In this document: piece after piece, positions 44,649-53,948 of the stretch
Numbering within the stretch: the stretch's first letter is position 1
Layout: each line of letters opens with the position of its first letter
Assembly (NCBI GenBank): GCA_023441055.1
Contig: JAEZQY010000036.1
Coordinates: 1-64,000, forward strand
Origin: Bacillota bacterium
Lineage (GTDB): Bacteria; Bacillota; Bacilli; Paenibacillales; UBA4045
Direction: 5' to 3'
DNA length: 64,000 nt
The notes under the pieces: model-generated
Told to the model about the DNA's origin: nothing
What the model saw: the letters and a program-made list of their open reading frames with translations, nothing else
The model's database searches: none
Position numbers and translations under genes: made by a program

Positions 44649-47600
44649 TCATATGCGATGATATCGTTCCTTCTCCAGAAAATACAACCCTGCCTCTTTC
44701 ACCTTATAGCCAAACCGCTCCCACTGCTGCACATACGCCTCAACCTGCGGCTTATAGTAGGCGACGAACTCGGACGTATATTCTTCCTCGAACAGATCTG
44801 TCTTGAAGTCCACAATGACCCAGCCGTCCTCCTCTTCGAAGAGGAAGTCAATGACGCCTTTCATAATGCGTTCGACACCGTTGTCAGAGCGGTCAGTCAG
44901 CGTGAACGAGAATTCATGGTACCTCTGCTTCGCGCATAATCCACGTTGCCAAATCTCGCTGGACGTAACGCGGCGAACCATAGCCAGTGCATCTGGTATC
45001 AACTTCTCATGCAGGCCTTCCTCAATCGCAGCAGCATTCACGAATGCGTCTAGACGATCCGCCGCGAGTCCATTGCCAATCGCTTCAAGCAAGCGGTGAA
45101 CAACACTTCCGAATGCCATCCCCCTGCCTTCAGTCGGACGGTGCAGTTGTACATCGACGTCGTCCTTCACCTGAGCAGTCACACTGGTTCGCTCGAAACT
45201 AGGCGCACCTGCATCCTCGAGCCAAGCTGACCATTCGGCAAGTGCCTTCGCCGGGTCGATCGCTTCGGAGTCATCGCGAGCCACTTCCCTAACCGGATGA
45301 GCTGCCTCAAGATCAAGCTCCGGCTGCCTATCCAGCGTATCAGCTAGAGCGCTCCACGGATCGATCGCCGGTTTATCCGGGTAACGGCTGACGACTAGCA
45401 GCTGCCGCGCGCGAGTCGCGGCTACATACAGCAGCCGATCCTCTTCCGCATGCATGAACTCACGTTCCTTCATAGACAGCGTCTCCCACCCAGCAGGCTG
45501 GGCGACGACGTCCTTCGCGCGCTTAACAATGAAGTATCCAAGCGCCGGATCTACCATCCGGTCAATATGCTCATCCGCATCATGGTCTCTGCCACCGCAT
45601 GGGCATGCCATGAACACGATGGGCGCCTCAAGTCCCTTGGCCTTGTGCAGGTTCATGATGCGCACGGCATTCCCCGATCCTGCATATAAGCTTGTCGATT
45701 CCAAGCCATCCGACTTATCATCAACTAGCTGTTCTACATACTCCGTCAGCTCATGCCAGCTTGCAGCCGTCTCCGTTCTAGATTGTACGATCTGCAACAG
45801 CTTTACTAACGTACCAGAGCGAATCGCCCCGATCTCCTGCGACGCAGTGAACGGAATTACGCCCAAATCCTCAACAAGTCGAGACAATGCAGTCCAAGCC
45901 GGCAGCCGGCGCACCCAACCCTCATAACGTTGCAGGGTCACTAACGCTTCATAACACGGTCTTGCTCGATCCACAACGATCTCAGCGTCAGGCAGCATCC
46001 ACAATCGAAGCGATCCATGTGCCTTCTTATATTGATACAACGCATCGTCGCTCACGCCGAATAATTGACCTCGTAATACGGCTAGCAGCGCTACGGGATC
46101 GGTTGTATCGTTCAGACAACGTGCGAGCTGGGCTAGCGCGAATACTTCATCATACCTAACCTTGCTGCCCGACGTATCCGATCGGATGCCGAATCTCTCC
46201 AGCTTCTCTGCATACAGGTTAATGAACTCACGCCGCTTGAGCAGGATCATGAAATCCCCCGGCTCAGCAGGCCTTGTTAAGAAGGCCCCCTCTCCGCCGC
46301 GTTCCTGGATGAAGACATTCCCATTCGTGCAAGCCCATGCGATCCACTCGGCGATGCGATCCGAATCCCACTCCGCGATATCCGCTTTCTTGTCCCGGCT
46401 CATACCCGGAACCGTTAACGTATAGACACCATGGATCGCCTTGATCTCCTGCGGATTGGGTTGGGCCGTCAACATCTTCACATAGGGCGCTTGGATGGCA
46501 GCATTGTCCCCCGGCAATGTGAACTTCGATTCGAATGAATCGTTCACGTATTGTCCGATCGCCTGTACAGAACGGAAATTTCGTGTCAGTTGCAGCGATT
46601 CGCCGCGCAGTTCAATCCGGCTTCTCACCTCGTTGTAGATCGAGATGTCCGCCCGGCGGAATCGGTAAATCGACTGCTTCGGGTCGCCTACGATGAAGAG
46701 CGAGCCCGGTCGTGGGAGCAGCTTGCGCCAATGATTCTCCTCTTCTTCTTCGCCGGTCAGCAAGAACATCATCTCAGCTTGGATCGGGTCCGTATCCTGG
46801 AACTCATCGACAAGCAAGAACCGATACCTCTGGGCAAAATAACGCCGAACCGCCGCGTGCTCCCTTAACAGCTCCGTGGCTTTCATCAGCAAATCCTGAA
46901 AATCCACCAAAGCTGCTTCCAGCCTTCGAGACGTGCAATAGGCCACAGCCGGCAGCACGAAATCGATTGCCTGCGGATGCACATATTCGCGCCATCGCTG
47001 TAAGAAAGGCTGAAGCACCGTTATCCGCCATTCCTCGAATTGCTCCTTGATCTCCTTCGCTTGGTCTTTATCGATCCAACGCTTTAATGTGACTTGAATC
47101 GTACGGTCGAAGATCTTCGCCAATCGAAGCACGACCATATCGTCCTTCAACGAATAGGATCGCAGCAGCCATCTGGCTTCGCGGATCATCTTCTGCAATC
47201 CGTCCCAATCGGGATCCGGAACAGTGGTCGGCATCCATCGATGGGCTTCTTCAATCATACTTGGCAAGGAGAGTCGGATCAGGTCGAAATCCGGACGCGC
47301 CTGCACCTGGCGGAAGATCTCCACGTCCTCGTATTCCGAGACAACATCATACACCGCTTGCAGCTCTGGTACATGGATACCGAGATCAGCTAGCTTGTCG
47401 ATGCTGTCCGCTTGACCGGTATCTCGCAGATGAGCCAAGTACGCATCCCAGCAGGCGTGACGGAACGCGCTGGATTGTTGTTCATCCAGCTCCGTGAATG
47501 CCGGATCCAGCTTCGCCTCGATCGGTCGCTGACGCAGCAGCTGGCCGCAGAACGAATGGATCGTGCCGATGAACATCTCATTCAGATGCTGCATCGCAGC

Positions 47601-47891
47601 CTCGAGCCGCTGACGTTCCACTTCATTAGAACTTGAGCGTGCTTCTGTCTCAAGCTTCATGCGAAACCGCGTTTGCAGCTCCGCCGCCGCTTTATTCGTG
47701 AAGGTGATCGCAGCAATATGCTGTACCTTAGTCCTGCCTGTCTTCACCAGATTGAGCATGCGTCCGACGAGTGAAGTTGTCTTGCCAGATCCCGCACCGG
47801 CTTCTACCAAGAACGTCGTATCCAGATCGTGCAGGATCCGCTCGCGCGCTTGCTCATCCACTATGAATGCCTGTTCTATCGCATTAAGCAT
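44649..47891 (-). CDS. AddA-like UvrD helicase with C-terminal nuclease
   Basis: A 1080-aa superfamily 1A helicase resembling AddA but about 150 aa shorter than the Bacillus housekeeping protein. Motifs: Walker A AGAGSGKT (31-38), AITFTNKAAAEL, GTIHSFCG, LLVDEFQDTDPIQ, LTRNFRS and VRIMNLHKAKGLEAPIV. The C-terminal PD-(D/E)XK nuclease shows GVIDFLFEEEDGWVIVDFKT and a later YKPQVEAYVQ. ATG 47891 overlaps the AddB-like stop by 8 bp and has GGCGGTGA at good spacing. The gene is GC-richer than its neighbours. Predicted job: unwinding and cutting DNA ends, here probably of invaders, since it sits in a defence operon. Confidence 0.87.
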   Translation of the reverse strand: MLNAIEQAFIVDEQARERILHDLDTTFLVEAGAGSGKTTSLVGRMLNLVKTGRTKVQHIAAITFTNKAAAELQTRFRMKLETEARSSSNEVERQRLEAAMQHLNEMFIGTIHSFCGQLLRQRPIEAKLDPAFTELDEQQSSAFRHACWDAYLAHLRDTGQADSIDKLADLGIHVPELQAVYDVVSEYEDVEIFRQVQARPDFDLIRLSLPSMIEEAHRWMPTTVPDPDWDGLQKMIREARWLLRSYSLKDDMVVLRLAKIFDRTIQVTLKRWIDKDQAKEIKEQFEEWRITVLQPFLQRWREYVHPQAIDFVLPAVAYCTSRRLEAALVDFQDLLMKATELLREHAAVRRYFAQRYRFLLVDEFQDTDPIQAEMMFLLTGEEEEENHWRKLLPRPGSLFIVGDPKQSIYRFRRADISIYNEVRSRIELRGESLQLTRNFRSVQAIGQYVNDSFESKFTLPGDNAAIQAPYVKMLTAQPNPQEIKAIHGVYTLTVPGMSRDKKADIAEWDSDRIAEWIAWACTNGNVFIQERGGEGAFLTRPAEPGDFMILLKRREFINLYAEKLERFGIRSDTSGSKVRYDEVFALAQLARCLNDTTDPVALLAVLRGQLFGVSDDALYQYKKAHGSLRLWMLPDAEIVVDRARPCYEALVTLQRYEGWVRRLPAWTALSRLVEDLGVIPFTASQEIGAIRSGTLVKLLQIVQSRTETAASWHELTEYVEQLVDDKSDGLESTSLYAGSGNAVRIMNLHKAKGLEAPIVFMACPCGGRDHDADEHIDRMVDPALGYFIVKRAKDVVAQPAGWETLSMKEREFMHAEEDRLLYVAATRARQLLVVSRYPDKPAIDPWSALADTLDRQPELDLEAAHPVREVARDDSEAIDPAKALAEWSAWLEDAGAPSFERTSVTAQVKDDVDVQLHRPTEGRGMAFGSVVHRLLEAIGNGLAADRLDAFVNAAAIEEGLHEKLIPDALAMVRRVTSSEIWQRGLCAKQRYHEFSFTLTDRSDNGVERIMKGVIDFLFEEEDGWVIVDFKTDLFEEEYTSEFVAYYKPQVEAYVQQWERFGYKVKEAGLYFLEKERYHRI

Positions 47892-50655
47892 AACCATTCA
47901 CCGCCAATACATGTTTCAGGATGTCTTGATTGCTCTGTTCAGCCGCCTTCACCTTCATCCAATCGGCATGCGATCCACATACGTCCTTGAAATCGCAGTA
48001 CGTGCACGCCTTCGGATCAAGTGCCGGAGGGTATACACCATCATTCATAGCCTTCAGCATATGGCGAATCAGCTCTGACAGCTGTTCACGGTGATTCTGC
48101 AAGCGATTCACCTCATTGCCTAGTCCGCGTTCTGTTGGGAAGAGGTATGCGGCTTCCTTCACTTCGGCTTGAGGATCAATTCCACTCGATCGCAGCTTCT
48201 GTTCGACGGCAAGTGCATAGATCGCATGCTGTAGCTGCTTTCCCCCGGCATAATAATCCTGCTCCCGATAATTGCTCGATTTGCCAGTCTTATAGTCATA
48301 GATCTTATACTGATGCGGAGCGATCTCGTCTATACGGTCAACAAAGCCCTTAAGCGGAAGCTTAACATCGTCGGCAATATGCACAATGAATGGCTCATCG
48401 CCATCGTGGATCGGGTATTCGAGGAATCGGGGAAGGGTATGGGTGTTCTCCAGCTCCCTCGTATAGAACATAGCCATATCCCGGCGGATTCCCTCGCACT
48501 CTCTGCGCCAGATATGGGGGCTTGGAGCCGGAACGGAATCGGTGTAGATGTTGATCACTCGCTCCGTCACTTCGAATAACAATTGGTGGTTATGAACGAG
48601 CAACGATCCATCCTTATGCCGCCCTTGCAGTTCAGAATAATAGGTGCAATAAATATCATGCAACAAGCTGCCGCGCTGCATCGGGTCAAGCCATTGATCT
48701 CGGTTGAACGCTGCCGTATCCTTCGGCCATATTTCCAGCACAGACGTATAATAGAACAATAGCGAGCATCTACCGAACTGCTCCAACCGGCTGAGGCTTA
48801 AGTGTGAAATCTCCGGATTGACCGGCTCATTCAGCGGTTGCAGCATACCATCATAGCTAGACATCGGAAGATCTGCCCGCGCAGCTATGGCTGCCCTACC
48901 GTTCTCGAGATGATGATAGGACCCATTGGACAATAAAGCATACCCACGCATTGTCCCCATGTCTTCCATCATATCTTCGAAATCCGCATTCTCGTTGCCG
49001 GATTGCTTGCGATAGATCTGGAGCATCTCGAAGGATGGATGAATCTCCCTGTTATCCGTTAAGTCGAATGAGCTGAAGCTGAGCATGCAGCTGCCGCCGA
49101 TCATAGCCAGACGGCTGTTGCGCTGTCTAATGCGTTCATTCGCGACGACGCTGCTCAATTGCAGGTTCGGGGATATGGCAATCCGTTCAACGTCCAGTAA
49201 TACCGGATCTTGGACGGCTGTAGTTGACCATGCAGATTCATTCATGCCGATGATGAACGTATAGGGCCTGCCGCTGATGCCGCCATCCTGCAAGGAGGAT
49301 ACGTATAGACAGCCAGCTTGAGGCATGCCTTCCGCATAGCAGGTGAGCTGTACAAGTAGATCGGACACATAACGAAGGGTTAAGGCAGTATCATTCACCT
49401 TAACCTCTCCCATGGATCCTGCAAGCTCATTTAACCTTACTCGGAGCAGCCGTTCCTCTTCATTCGGGCAGATCACGTCTCTCTCGAGGAACTTGGTTAG
49501 ACCACGCAACAGACTTGTTGGTGAATCCGTTTCGGAAGCGGGTAGATCAGTCAGGAGTTGATCGAGCCATTGAGCAATAATCGCGGCGTTATCATCATCG
49601 GACTCCTCAACTGAATGCAACCTAGCTTGAATCCAGTTGGTGTAACGTTCTCTTCCCCATCCGATACCGGATTTCTCCAGAGTACGTATGACCTGCAGCG
49701 TCGGGATCTTGCCAATACGAAATAGCCCTTGCTTGAACCCAGTCAGCAGAGCATCCAGCTTATAATTCGATTCGATCCAGGAGAGATATAGCTTGGCTGC
49801 TTGACCTTGAGCGGTGAAGTCGACCGGCAATCCACCCGAGAAGGTGCAAGAGATATCGTGTTGGTCGCAATAAGTGTGAACTGCCGTCGCATACTGTGTA
49901 TAGTCAGAAGCGATAATCTCAATCTGATCCCATGGTATACGGTGCTCTGCGGCTCTGCGAAACACTTCTTCGACTTCCGTCATCGGGCCGGCTGCATGGA
50001 AGAATGTGCAGACTGGTAACGTCTCGGTGAATGGCAGATCTGCTTCAAGGATGATTAAGTGATCCCCGGCAAGCTTATGTAATATCTGCGATTGAGCGGC
50101 AGTCATGGCTACATGTTCGTGCAAAATGTATGGCATCGGGACGGTTGGGGCTTCAGCGTACCGGAGTAATCCGGCGCTATCTATTATTTTCCCTGTTGTT
50201 AATAGTTCCTCATATCTACGCAGCAGCTCGATCACGTATTTGCCCTTAGCGGCATGCTCGAAAGACGCCAAGCGCAAATCATGGACGGTTAATCCGGCAT
50301 GACGCAAATCGTGGATCGCTTTGTGAAAGGCATGTATCACGCCTGGCGTGAGCAATGTCTCCGACACATAGGCATCAGGCATTGCGGACAATTCTTTCAT
50401 AATGCTGTAAACCGTCCAAAAGCTCTCTTGCTCATCAATGATCCGGAGTTCTTGTTCGCTAAGGCGCAGTGCGGCTAGTGAAGCTGCAAGTGACGATAGA
50501 GTCTGAATCTCGGTATTCATCACGGGCCCATACTCGCGACTGATTCGCTCCAACCACATATGCCCCTCGGCAAAGCTGCTTGCAACGAGCACCTTGCGCT
50601 GTAAAGGGTTATTTTTCAAGGTCGAGTGTAGTCGATATAGGAATGATTCGGTCAA
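47884..50655 (-). CDS. AddB-like nuclease/helicase-like subunit with 4Fe-4S site
   Basis: A 923-aa partner of the AddA-like protein, shorter than standard AddB (about 1160 aa). The C-terminal nuclease core is GFVDRIDEIAPHQYKIYDYK with the DYKTG triad. The iron-sulphur ligands are the Cys of EQFGRCSLLFYY and three in ACTYCDFKDVC. The N-terminus reads KVLVASSFAEGHMW where AddB normally has a P-loop, so ATP binding seems lost. TTG 50655 has a perfect GAGGAGG eight bases upstream; the open frame extends 17 codons further. It follows the WYL regulator by 19 bp. Gene order (AddB then AddA) matches host addBA. Confidence 0.84.
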   Translation of the reverse strand: MTESFLYRLHSTLKNNPLQRKVLVASSFAEGHMWLERISREYGPVMNTEIQTLSSLAASLAALRLSEQELRIIDEQESFWTVYSIMKELSAMPDAYVSETLLTPGVIHAFHKAIHDLRHAGLTVHDLRLASFEHAAKGKYVIELLRRYEELLTTGKIIDSAGLLRYAEAPTVPMPYILHEHVAMTAAQSQILHKLAGDHLIILEADLPFTETLPVCTFFHAAGPMTEVEEVFRRAAEHRIPWDQIEIIASDYTQYATAVHTYCDQHDISCTFSGGLPVDFTAQGQAAKLYLSWIESNYKLDALLTGFKQGLFRIGKIPTLQVIRTLEKSGIGWGRERYTNWIQARLHSVEESDDDNAAIIAQWLDQLLTDLPASETDSPTSLLRGLTKFLERDVICPNEEERLLRVRLNELAGSMGEVKVNDTALTLRYVSDLLVQLTCYAEGMPQAGCLYVSSLQDGGISGRPYTFIIGMNESAWSTTAVQDPVLLDVERIAISPNLQLSSVVANERIRQRNSRLAMIGGSCMLSFSSFDLTDNREIHPSFEMLQIYRKQSGNENADFEDMMEDMGTMRGYALLSNGSYHHLENGRAAIAARADLPMSSYDGMLQPLNEPVNPEISHLSLSRLEQFGRCSLLFYYTSVLEIWPKDTAAFNRDQWLDPMQRGSLLHDIYCTYYSELQGRHKDGSLLVHNHQLLFEVTERVINIYTDSVPAPSPHIWRRECEGIRRDMAMFYTRELENTHTLPRFLEYPIHDGDEPFIVHIADDVKLPLKGFVDRIDEIAPHQYKIYDYKTGKSSNYREQDYYAGGKQLQHAIYALAVEQKLRSSGIDPQAEVKEAAYLFPTERGLGNEVNRLQNHREQLSELIRHMLKAMNDGVYPPALDPKACTYCDFKDVCGSHADWMKVKAAEQSNQDILKHVLAVNGYA

Positions 50656-50674
50656 CGCACGTTCCTCCTCACAG

Positions 50675-51634
50675 CTATTTCGCGTAAATTTCCATCCACC
50701 GTGCAAGCTTCTCTCTCATCGCATCTCGATAACTTGCCGGCTCCAGGATCTCCGCATCTGGTCCGTATTGCGCGAGCCAGCCCAAGAACTCCCGGTCATG
50801 GTTCACCTTCACTTCGAACAGTAGACTGCCATCCGATAGGTCTGTCATCTTCGGCTCAACGAACAATTCTTCTTCCTTCACATATCGGGCAACCTCTGGG
50901 GAGAACCGGATTTTGAACCGAATCTGATCCTCCCCGCGTTCGATCGACCATGTATGTTTTAGATATAGGCGGATGTTGAAGTCGCCTTTGTCATAGGGCT
51001 GTGACATTTCCTCAACGTCACGGAAGCGGCTTAACCGGAAGGTTCGGATGCCTTCTGCCGTGTGACAATATCCAATCAGGTAGAACCGATGGTCTCGCGG
51101 AATCAGGTAATATGGATCAATCAGACGTTCCGACGCTTCGTTGCGACTTTGTGTATGATAGACCGTTCGGATCGTACGTTGATTGAGAATCGCTTGGATG
51201 ATGGGAAACAGATAGTTCGACTGATCCTCCCGATAAGCCGGCGTCCCCATCTGGATGATATTCGCTACATCCTGCACTAGTTCGCTGCGACGATTCTTTT
51301 CTTTGTTATAGGTGGCCATCACTTTCTCATATGCAGAGTTGAAGCCCGGCGGCAGCATCGGGTTGATCTGGTCGATCACGGATGGAAGCAGCGAGAACGT
51401 GAGCGCTTCTTGTTCGGTGAAGTTCAGCGGATACATGCTAAAGCTTCCAACGAAGCTGTATCCCTTGCTGTGACCTAGATTCGTTATCGGAATCATTACA
51501 CTGAGCAGCTCCAGGTCGCGGTAGATCGTTCGTTCTGTTGTTTCGCAGCGTTCAGCCAGCTCCCGTGCCAGAATGCCCGGCTTGCTCTGAATTAAGGTAA
51601 TAATACGTATCAACCGAATGAGTCGCTCTGTCAT
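50675..51634 (-). CDS. WYL-domain transcriptional regulator
   Basis: A 319-aa regulator of the YafY/DeoR-like class. An N-terminal winged helix-turn-helix (LIRIITLIQSKPGILARELA, TTERTIYRDLELLS) is followed by a WYL ligand domain (about 140-215, ERLIDPYYLIPRDHRFYLIG) and a C-terminal WCX extension (ELFVEPKMTDLSDGSLLFEV). WYL regulators such as BrxR and CapW control defence operons and sense nucleic acid fragments. ATG 51634 follows GGAGG, and an upstream TTG is not needed. It is the likely local controller of this island and may bind the three-copy element or the 48-bp repeat in front of it. Confidence 0.88.
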   Translation of the reverse strand: MTERLIRLIRIITLIQSKPGILARELAERCETTERTIYRDLELLSVMIPITNLGHSKGYSFVGSFSMYPLNFTEQEALTFSLLPSVIDQINPMLPPGFNSAYEKVMATYNKEKNRRSELVQDVANIIQMGTPAYREDQSNYLFPIIQAILNQRTIRTVYHTQSRNEASERLIDPYYLIPRDHRFYLIGYCHTAEGIRTFRLSRFRDVEEMSQPYDKGDFNIRLYLKHTWSIERGEDQIRFKIRFSPEVARYVKEEELFVEPKMTDLSDGSLLFEVKVNHDREFLGWLAQYGPDAEILEPASYRDAMREKLARWMEIYAK

Positions 51635-51666
51635 AGGATCATCCTCCAAGTGCTTTCGACAATTTG

Positions 51667-51714
51667 TCCTATAGAAGGATATTCGACTAATGGGTCTATA
51701 CTCCTGTTATTCAT
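51667..51714 (-). repeat. 48-bp repeat, copy A (upstream of the WYL gene)
   Basis: This stretch matches 63432-63479 at 44 of 48 positions and includes TATTCGACTAATGGGTCTA. It spans the vWA stop codon and the spacer, ending 33 bp upstream of the WYL start. The other copy ends 37 bp upstream of the HD gene start. A shared TATAGGA could be a -10 region. Confidence 0.75.
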
Positions 51715-52966
51715 TCATTTTCCGTTTCATCTGACGATATTTCTGGTTGTGCAGCTGCTTGCGTGTTGCTGCAGAGTACTCGAAATTCTCCAGCTTCTGA
51801 TAGAGCATTGCCGATTCTTCCCGGAGCTGCGCATCATCGGCCGTGACCGCCATCGCCAGCAACTGGTCGGCTTGGGTCTTCAGCTTATATTTACCGCTCT
51901 CGAAGTCTCCGCTGTCGAAATCCTTCATCGCTTCCTCGATTGCAAGAGCAGATGCCGTAATCTGTACCTGCTTCTCAACCTCGATGTTCGGAGACTGATT
52001 GAGAAGATCGATATCGTTCGTGAACTCGGCCTGTACGCTCTGCGTGATGCGGCATTCCACCGCGGTCTCCGTAACGTCGATATAGTTCCATTCCAACTCA
52101 AGTATAGGGTGAGAACCTGCAGTGTGCGGGTAGAATGAGACCTCTAGCAAGAGGGACTTAACCTCCTGGTGATACAAGTCTCCGAGCTTGATGTCGAGCG
52201 ACTTGTCGTTCGACACAGCATCATATCCGTATACACGAGTGACCTGCACATTGTCGGCCGGTTTGACGGTGAGATGTACATGTTGCGCGACGACCGATAG
52301 TAATCCCTGCAGTTCCTTCGCGAAGATGCCCGGGATGTCATCAGGCTTCTCAACATAGTAGAAGTTACCCCCTCCTCCGTCTGCGATACCCTCCATTAAC
52401 TCTTCATCGAAACCGTCACCGAGTCCAATTGTCGTGATCCCTATTCGAGAATGGTTGTATTCCTTAGCGATTGCAGCGAGCTTGTTCCGATCGACAATCC
52501 CTTCGTTCGCATGGCCATCGGATAGGAGGATGACGCGCTGTACCATCCCCTCTTGATTGTTTCGCTTGACGTACTGCGCGCCCTGAATGAGACCTCCGCT
52601 TAGGTTCGTGCATCCGCCGGAGTGAATGGCAGCTACCTTCTGATTCATCATGTCCTTGTGCGTGACACGCTGTGGTTCGAACACGGTAATCACCTCTTCA
52701 TCGAAGGCCACCATGTTCAACAAGTCCTGCTCCTGCATCTGATCAATGACGAATTGGCACGCCCGCTTGCTGTATTCTAGCGACGATCCGCTCATCGATC
52801 CGCTTCGGTCGAGCACAAGTGACAGATTCAATGGTGCCCGGCTGAGCTGTACCTCCCCGTTCCCTCTCGCCTCGATTAACAAAGACACTTTCTCCGCACC
52901 ACCTGTCGGCAGATAGGGTCGGTTCCACTCTGACGTTAAATGCAATGCACTCATCTTATTGGTCAT
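51707..52966 (-). CDS. vWA-domain protein heading the AddAB-like operon
   Basis: A 419-aa cytosolic protein without signal or membrane segment. The von Willebrand factor A domain spans about 40-215 with the MIDAS motif DRSGSMSG, the later threonine/serine loop GGCTNLSGG and ILLSDGHANEG. A beta-rich domain and then a helical tail (KLKTQADQLLAMAVTADDAQ) follow. vWA proteins often pair with MoxR/McrB-like AAA+ ATPases, and such an ATPase lies downstream in this operon. ATG 52966 follows GAGGAG. Its promoter has copy 2 of the shared element. It could instead be an unrelated gene next to the defence operon. Confidence 0.8.
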   Translation of the reverse strand: MTNKMSALHLTSEWNRPYLPTGGAEKVSLLIEARGNGEVQLSRAPLNLSLVLDRSGSMSGSSLEYSKRACQFVIDQMQEQDLLNMVAFDEEVITVFEPQRVTHKDMMNQKVAAIHSGGCTNLSGGLIQGAQYVKRNNQEGMVQRVILLSDGHANEGIVDRNKLAAIAKEYNHSRIGITTIGLGDGFDEELMEGIADGGGGNFYYVEKPDDIPGIFAKELQGLLSVVAQHVHLTVKPADNVQVTRVYGYDAVSNDKSLDIKLGDLYHQEVKSLLLEVSFYPHTAGSHPILELEWNYIDVTETAVECRITQSVQAEFTNDIDLLNQSPNIEVEKQVQITASALAIEEAMKDFDSGDFESGKYKLKTQADQLLAMAVTADDAQLREESAMLYQKLENFEYSAATRKQLHNQKYRQMKRKMNE

Positions 52967-52991
52967 GTTGTGTTCGCTCCTCTTTAGGCTA

Positions 52992-53052
52992 TTGTATTAC
53001 AAGTTTAACGGAGCATTGTGACAACGGGCTGTCATCGAATGTTTGTTCGGAG
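52992..53052 (-). promoter_or_regulatory. Promoter of the vWA operon with shared element, copy 2
   Basis: On the minus strand the order is CGAACAAACATTCG (53036-53049), one base, TGACAG, CCCG, TTGTCA. TTGTCA doubles as a good -35 box, and TGTAAT follows after 17 bp as the -10. A LexA-like box plus inverted repeat therefore sits directly on the promoter, about 55 bp before the ATG. Confidence 0.75.
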
Positions 53053-53198
53053 TGCAAAGATGAAAGAAAGCGCAGATGCTTCGAAACCGTGTGAAACGGG
53101 TCGAATTCTGCGCTTACCGGGGAAATATAATTAAGTAGAGGTTAAATATTACTCTACGGATATGCGCCGGGATTCTCGCCTCAAATTCTTTTTGGCGA

Positions 53199-53234
53199 AA
53201 TAAAAATCGAGACTGCTTATTATGCAGTCTCGAT
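53199..53234 (-). terminator. Terminator after the DUF1232 gene
   Basis: ATCGAGACTGC (53206-53216) and GCAGTCTCGAT (53224-53234) form a perfect 11-bp stem. On the minus strand TTTTTATTTC follows. The remaining 52967-53322 gap holds the vWA promoter and no gene. Confidence 0.85.
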
Positions 53235-53322
53235 ATGGAGTCATCGTTTCTGTTAAGCTCCCAAAGAATGGTATGTTCTAAAATGTATCAAGTATTAACA
53301 AACTTGTTCGGGAAAAGTAGAC

Positions 53323-53757
53323 TTAGTCAGAAAAATTCCTCTTGAGTTTTTTCCAGAGTCCACTTCCAACCATCTCATCAGCTACTTTTATTATTTGCTG
53401 GATTACATTTAATACATCTCCATCTCCGGCCCAAAGTTCCTGGACAATGGACTTGTCTGTATTATTAACTATGCTATTTAACACAAAGGCAGCCAACGCA
53501 ATATCATCTGCGTATCCTAAAGGACCAGTTAGAGCTTCTGGTAGTAAATCTACAGGGGATACAAAATAAGCAATTGCTCCAGCAAGCTTTGCTTTTTCTT
53601 TTACCGGTACTCTATCATCAAAAGATAATTTGCATAACAAATGAAACAGATCCGGAGCGAAAAGTAGATAATCAGCGTATTTGTACTTTTTCCCTTCATC
53701 TGTCATGAGCCAATTTTTCATTTTTCCTCTTAAACTCTGATAAAAATCTTCTTTCAT
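53323..53757 (-). CDS. DUF1232 (YkvA-like) protein
   Basis: A 144-aa protein of the DUF1232 family, recognised by the conserved GAIAYFVSPVDLLPEALTGP block followed by LGYADDIALAAFVLN. The domain is a short hydrophobic helical unit that may associate with the membrane; its function is unknown. ATG 53757 follows TTGGAGG. It has its own promoter (TTTACA, 18 bp, TACTAT) and terminator, so it forms a single-gene unit between two defence segments. Confidence 0.88.
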   Translation of the reverse strand: MKEDFYQSLRGKMKNWLMTDEGKKYKYADYLLFAPDLFHLLCKLSFDDRVPVKEKAKLAGAIAYFVSPVDLLPEALTGPLGYADDIALAAFVLNSIVNNTDKSIVQELWAGDGDVLNVIQQIIKVADEMVGSGLWKKLKRNFSD

Positions 53758-53948
53758 CGTTTTGTTACCTCCAAGCAGAATATAGTACTACTTTATAAAA
53801 CTAGTTGTAAAGAAAATTCGATATAGTTATACATATTCCTCCATTGGTTTTTCTCTTCTTGCTTCTTGTTTTATATGAACTTAAATGTGTTATCTCAAAA
53901 AAGCTCCTTGACATTTTTATCAATGAGCACAAATTACCATAATAATGA

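Noticed and set aside
44658..47636. Several long plus-strand frames opposite the AddA-like gene
   Set aside because: They are shadows of a GC-richer gene: no ribosome sites, no recognisable domains, low-complexity Arg/Ser/Pro composition.
44649..50655. The AddA/AddB-like pair as the housekeeping addAB of the cell
   Set aside because: Both are shorter than usual, the AddB P-loop is missing, and the genes sit in a WYL-controlled defence operon; the rest of the genome would need checking to be certain.
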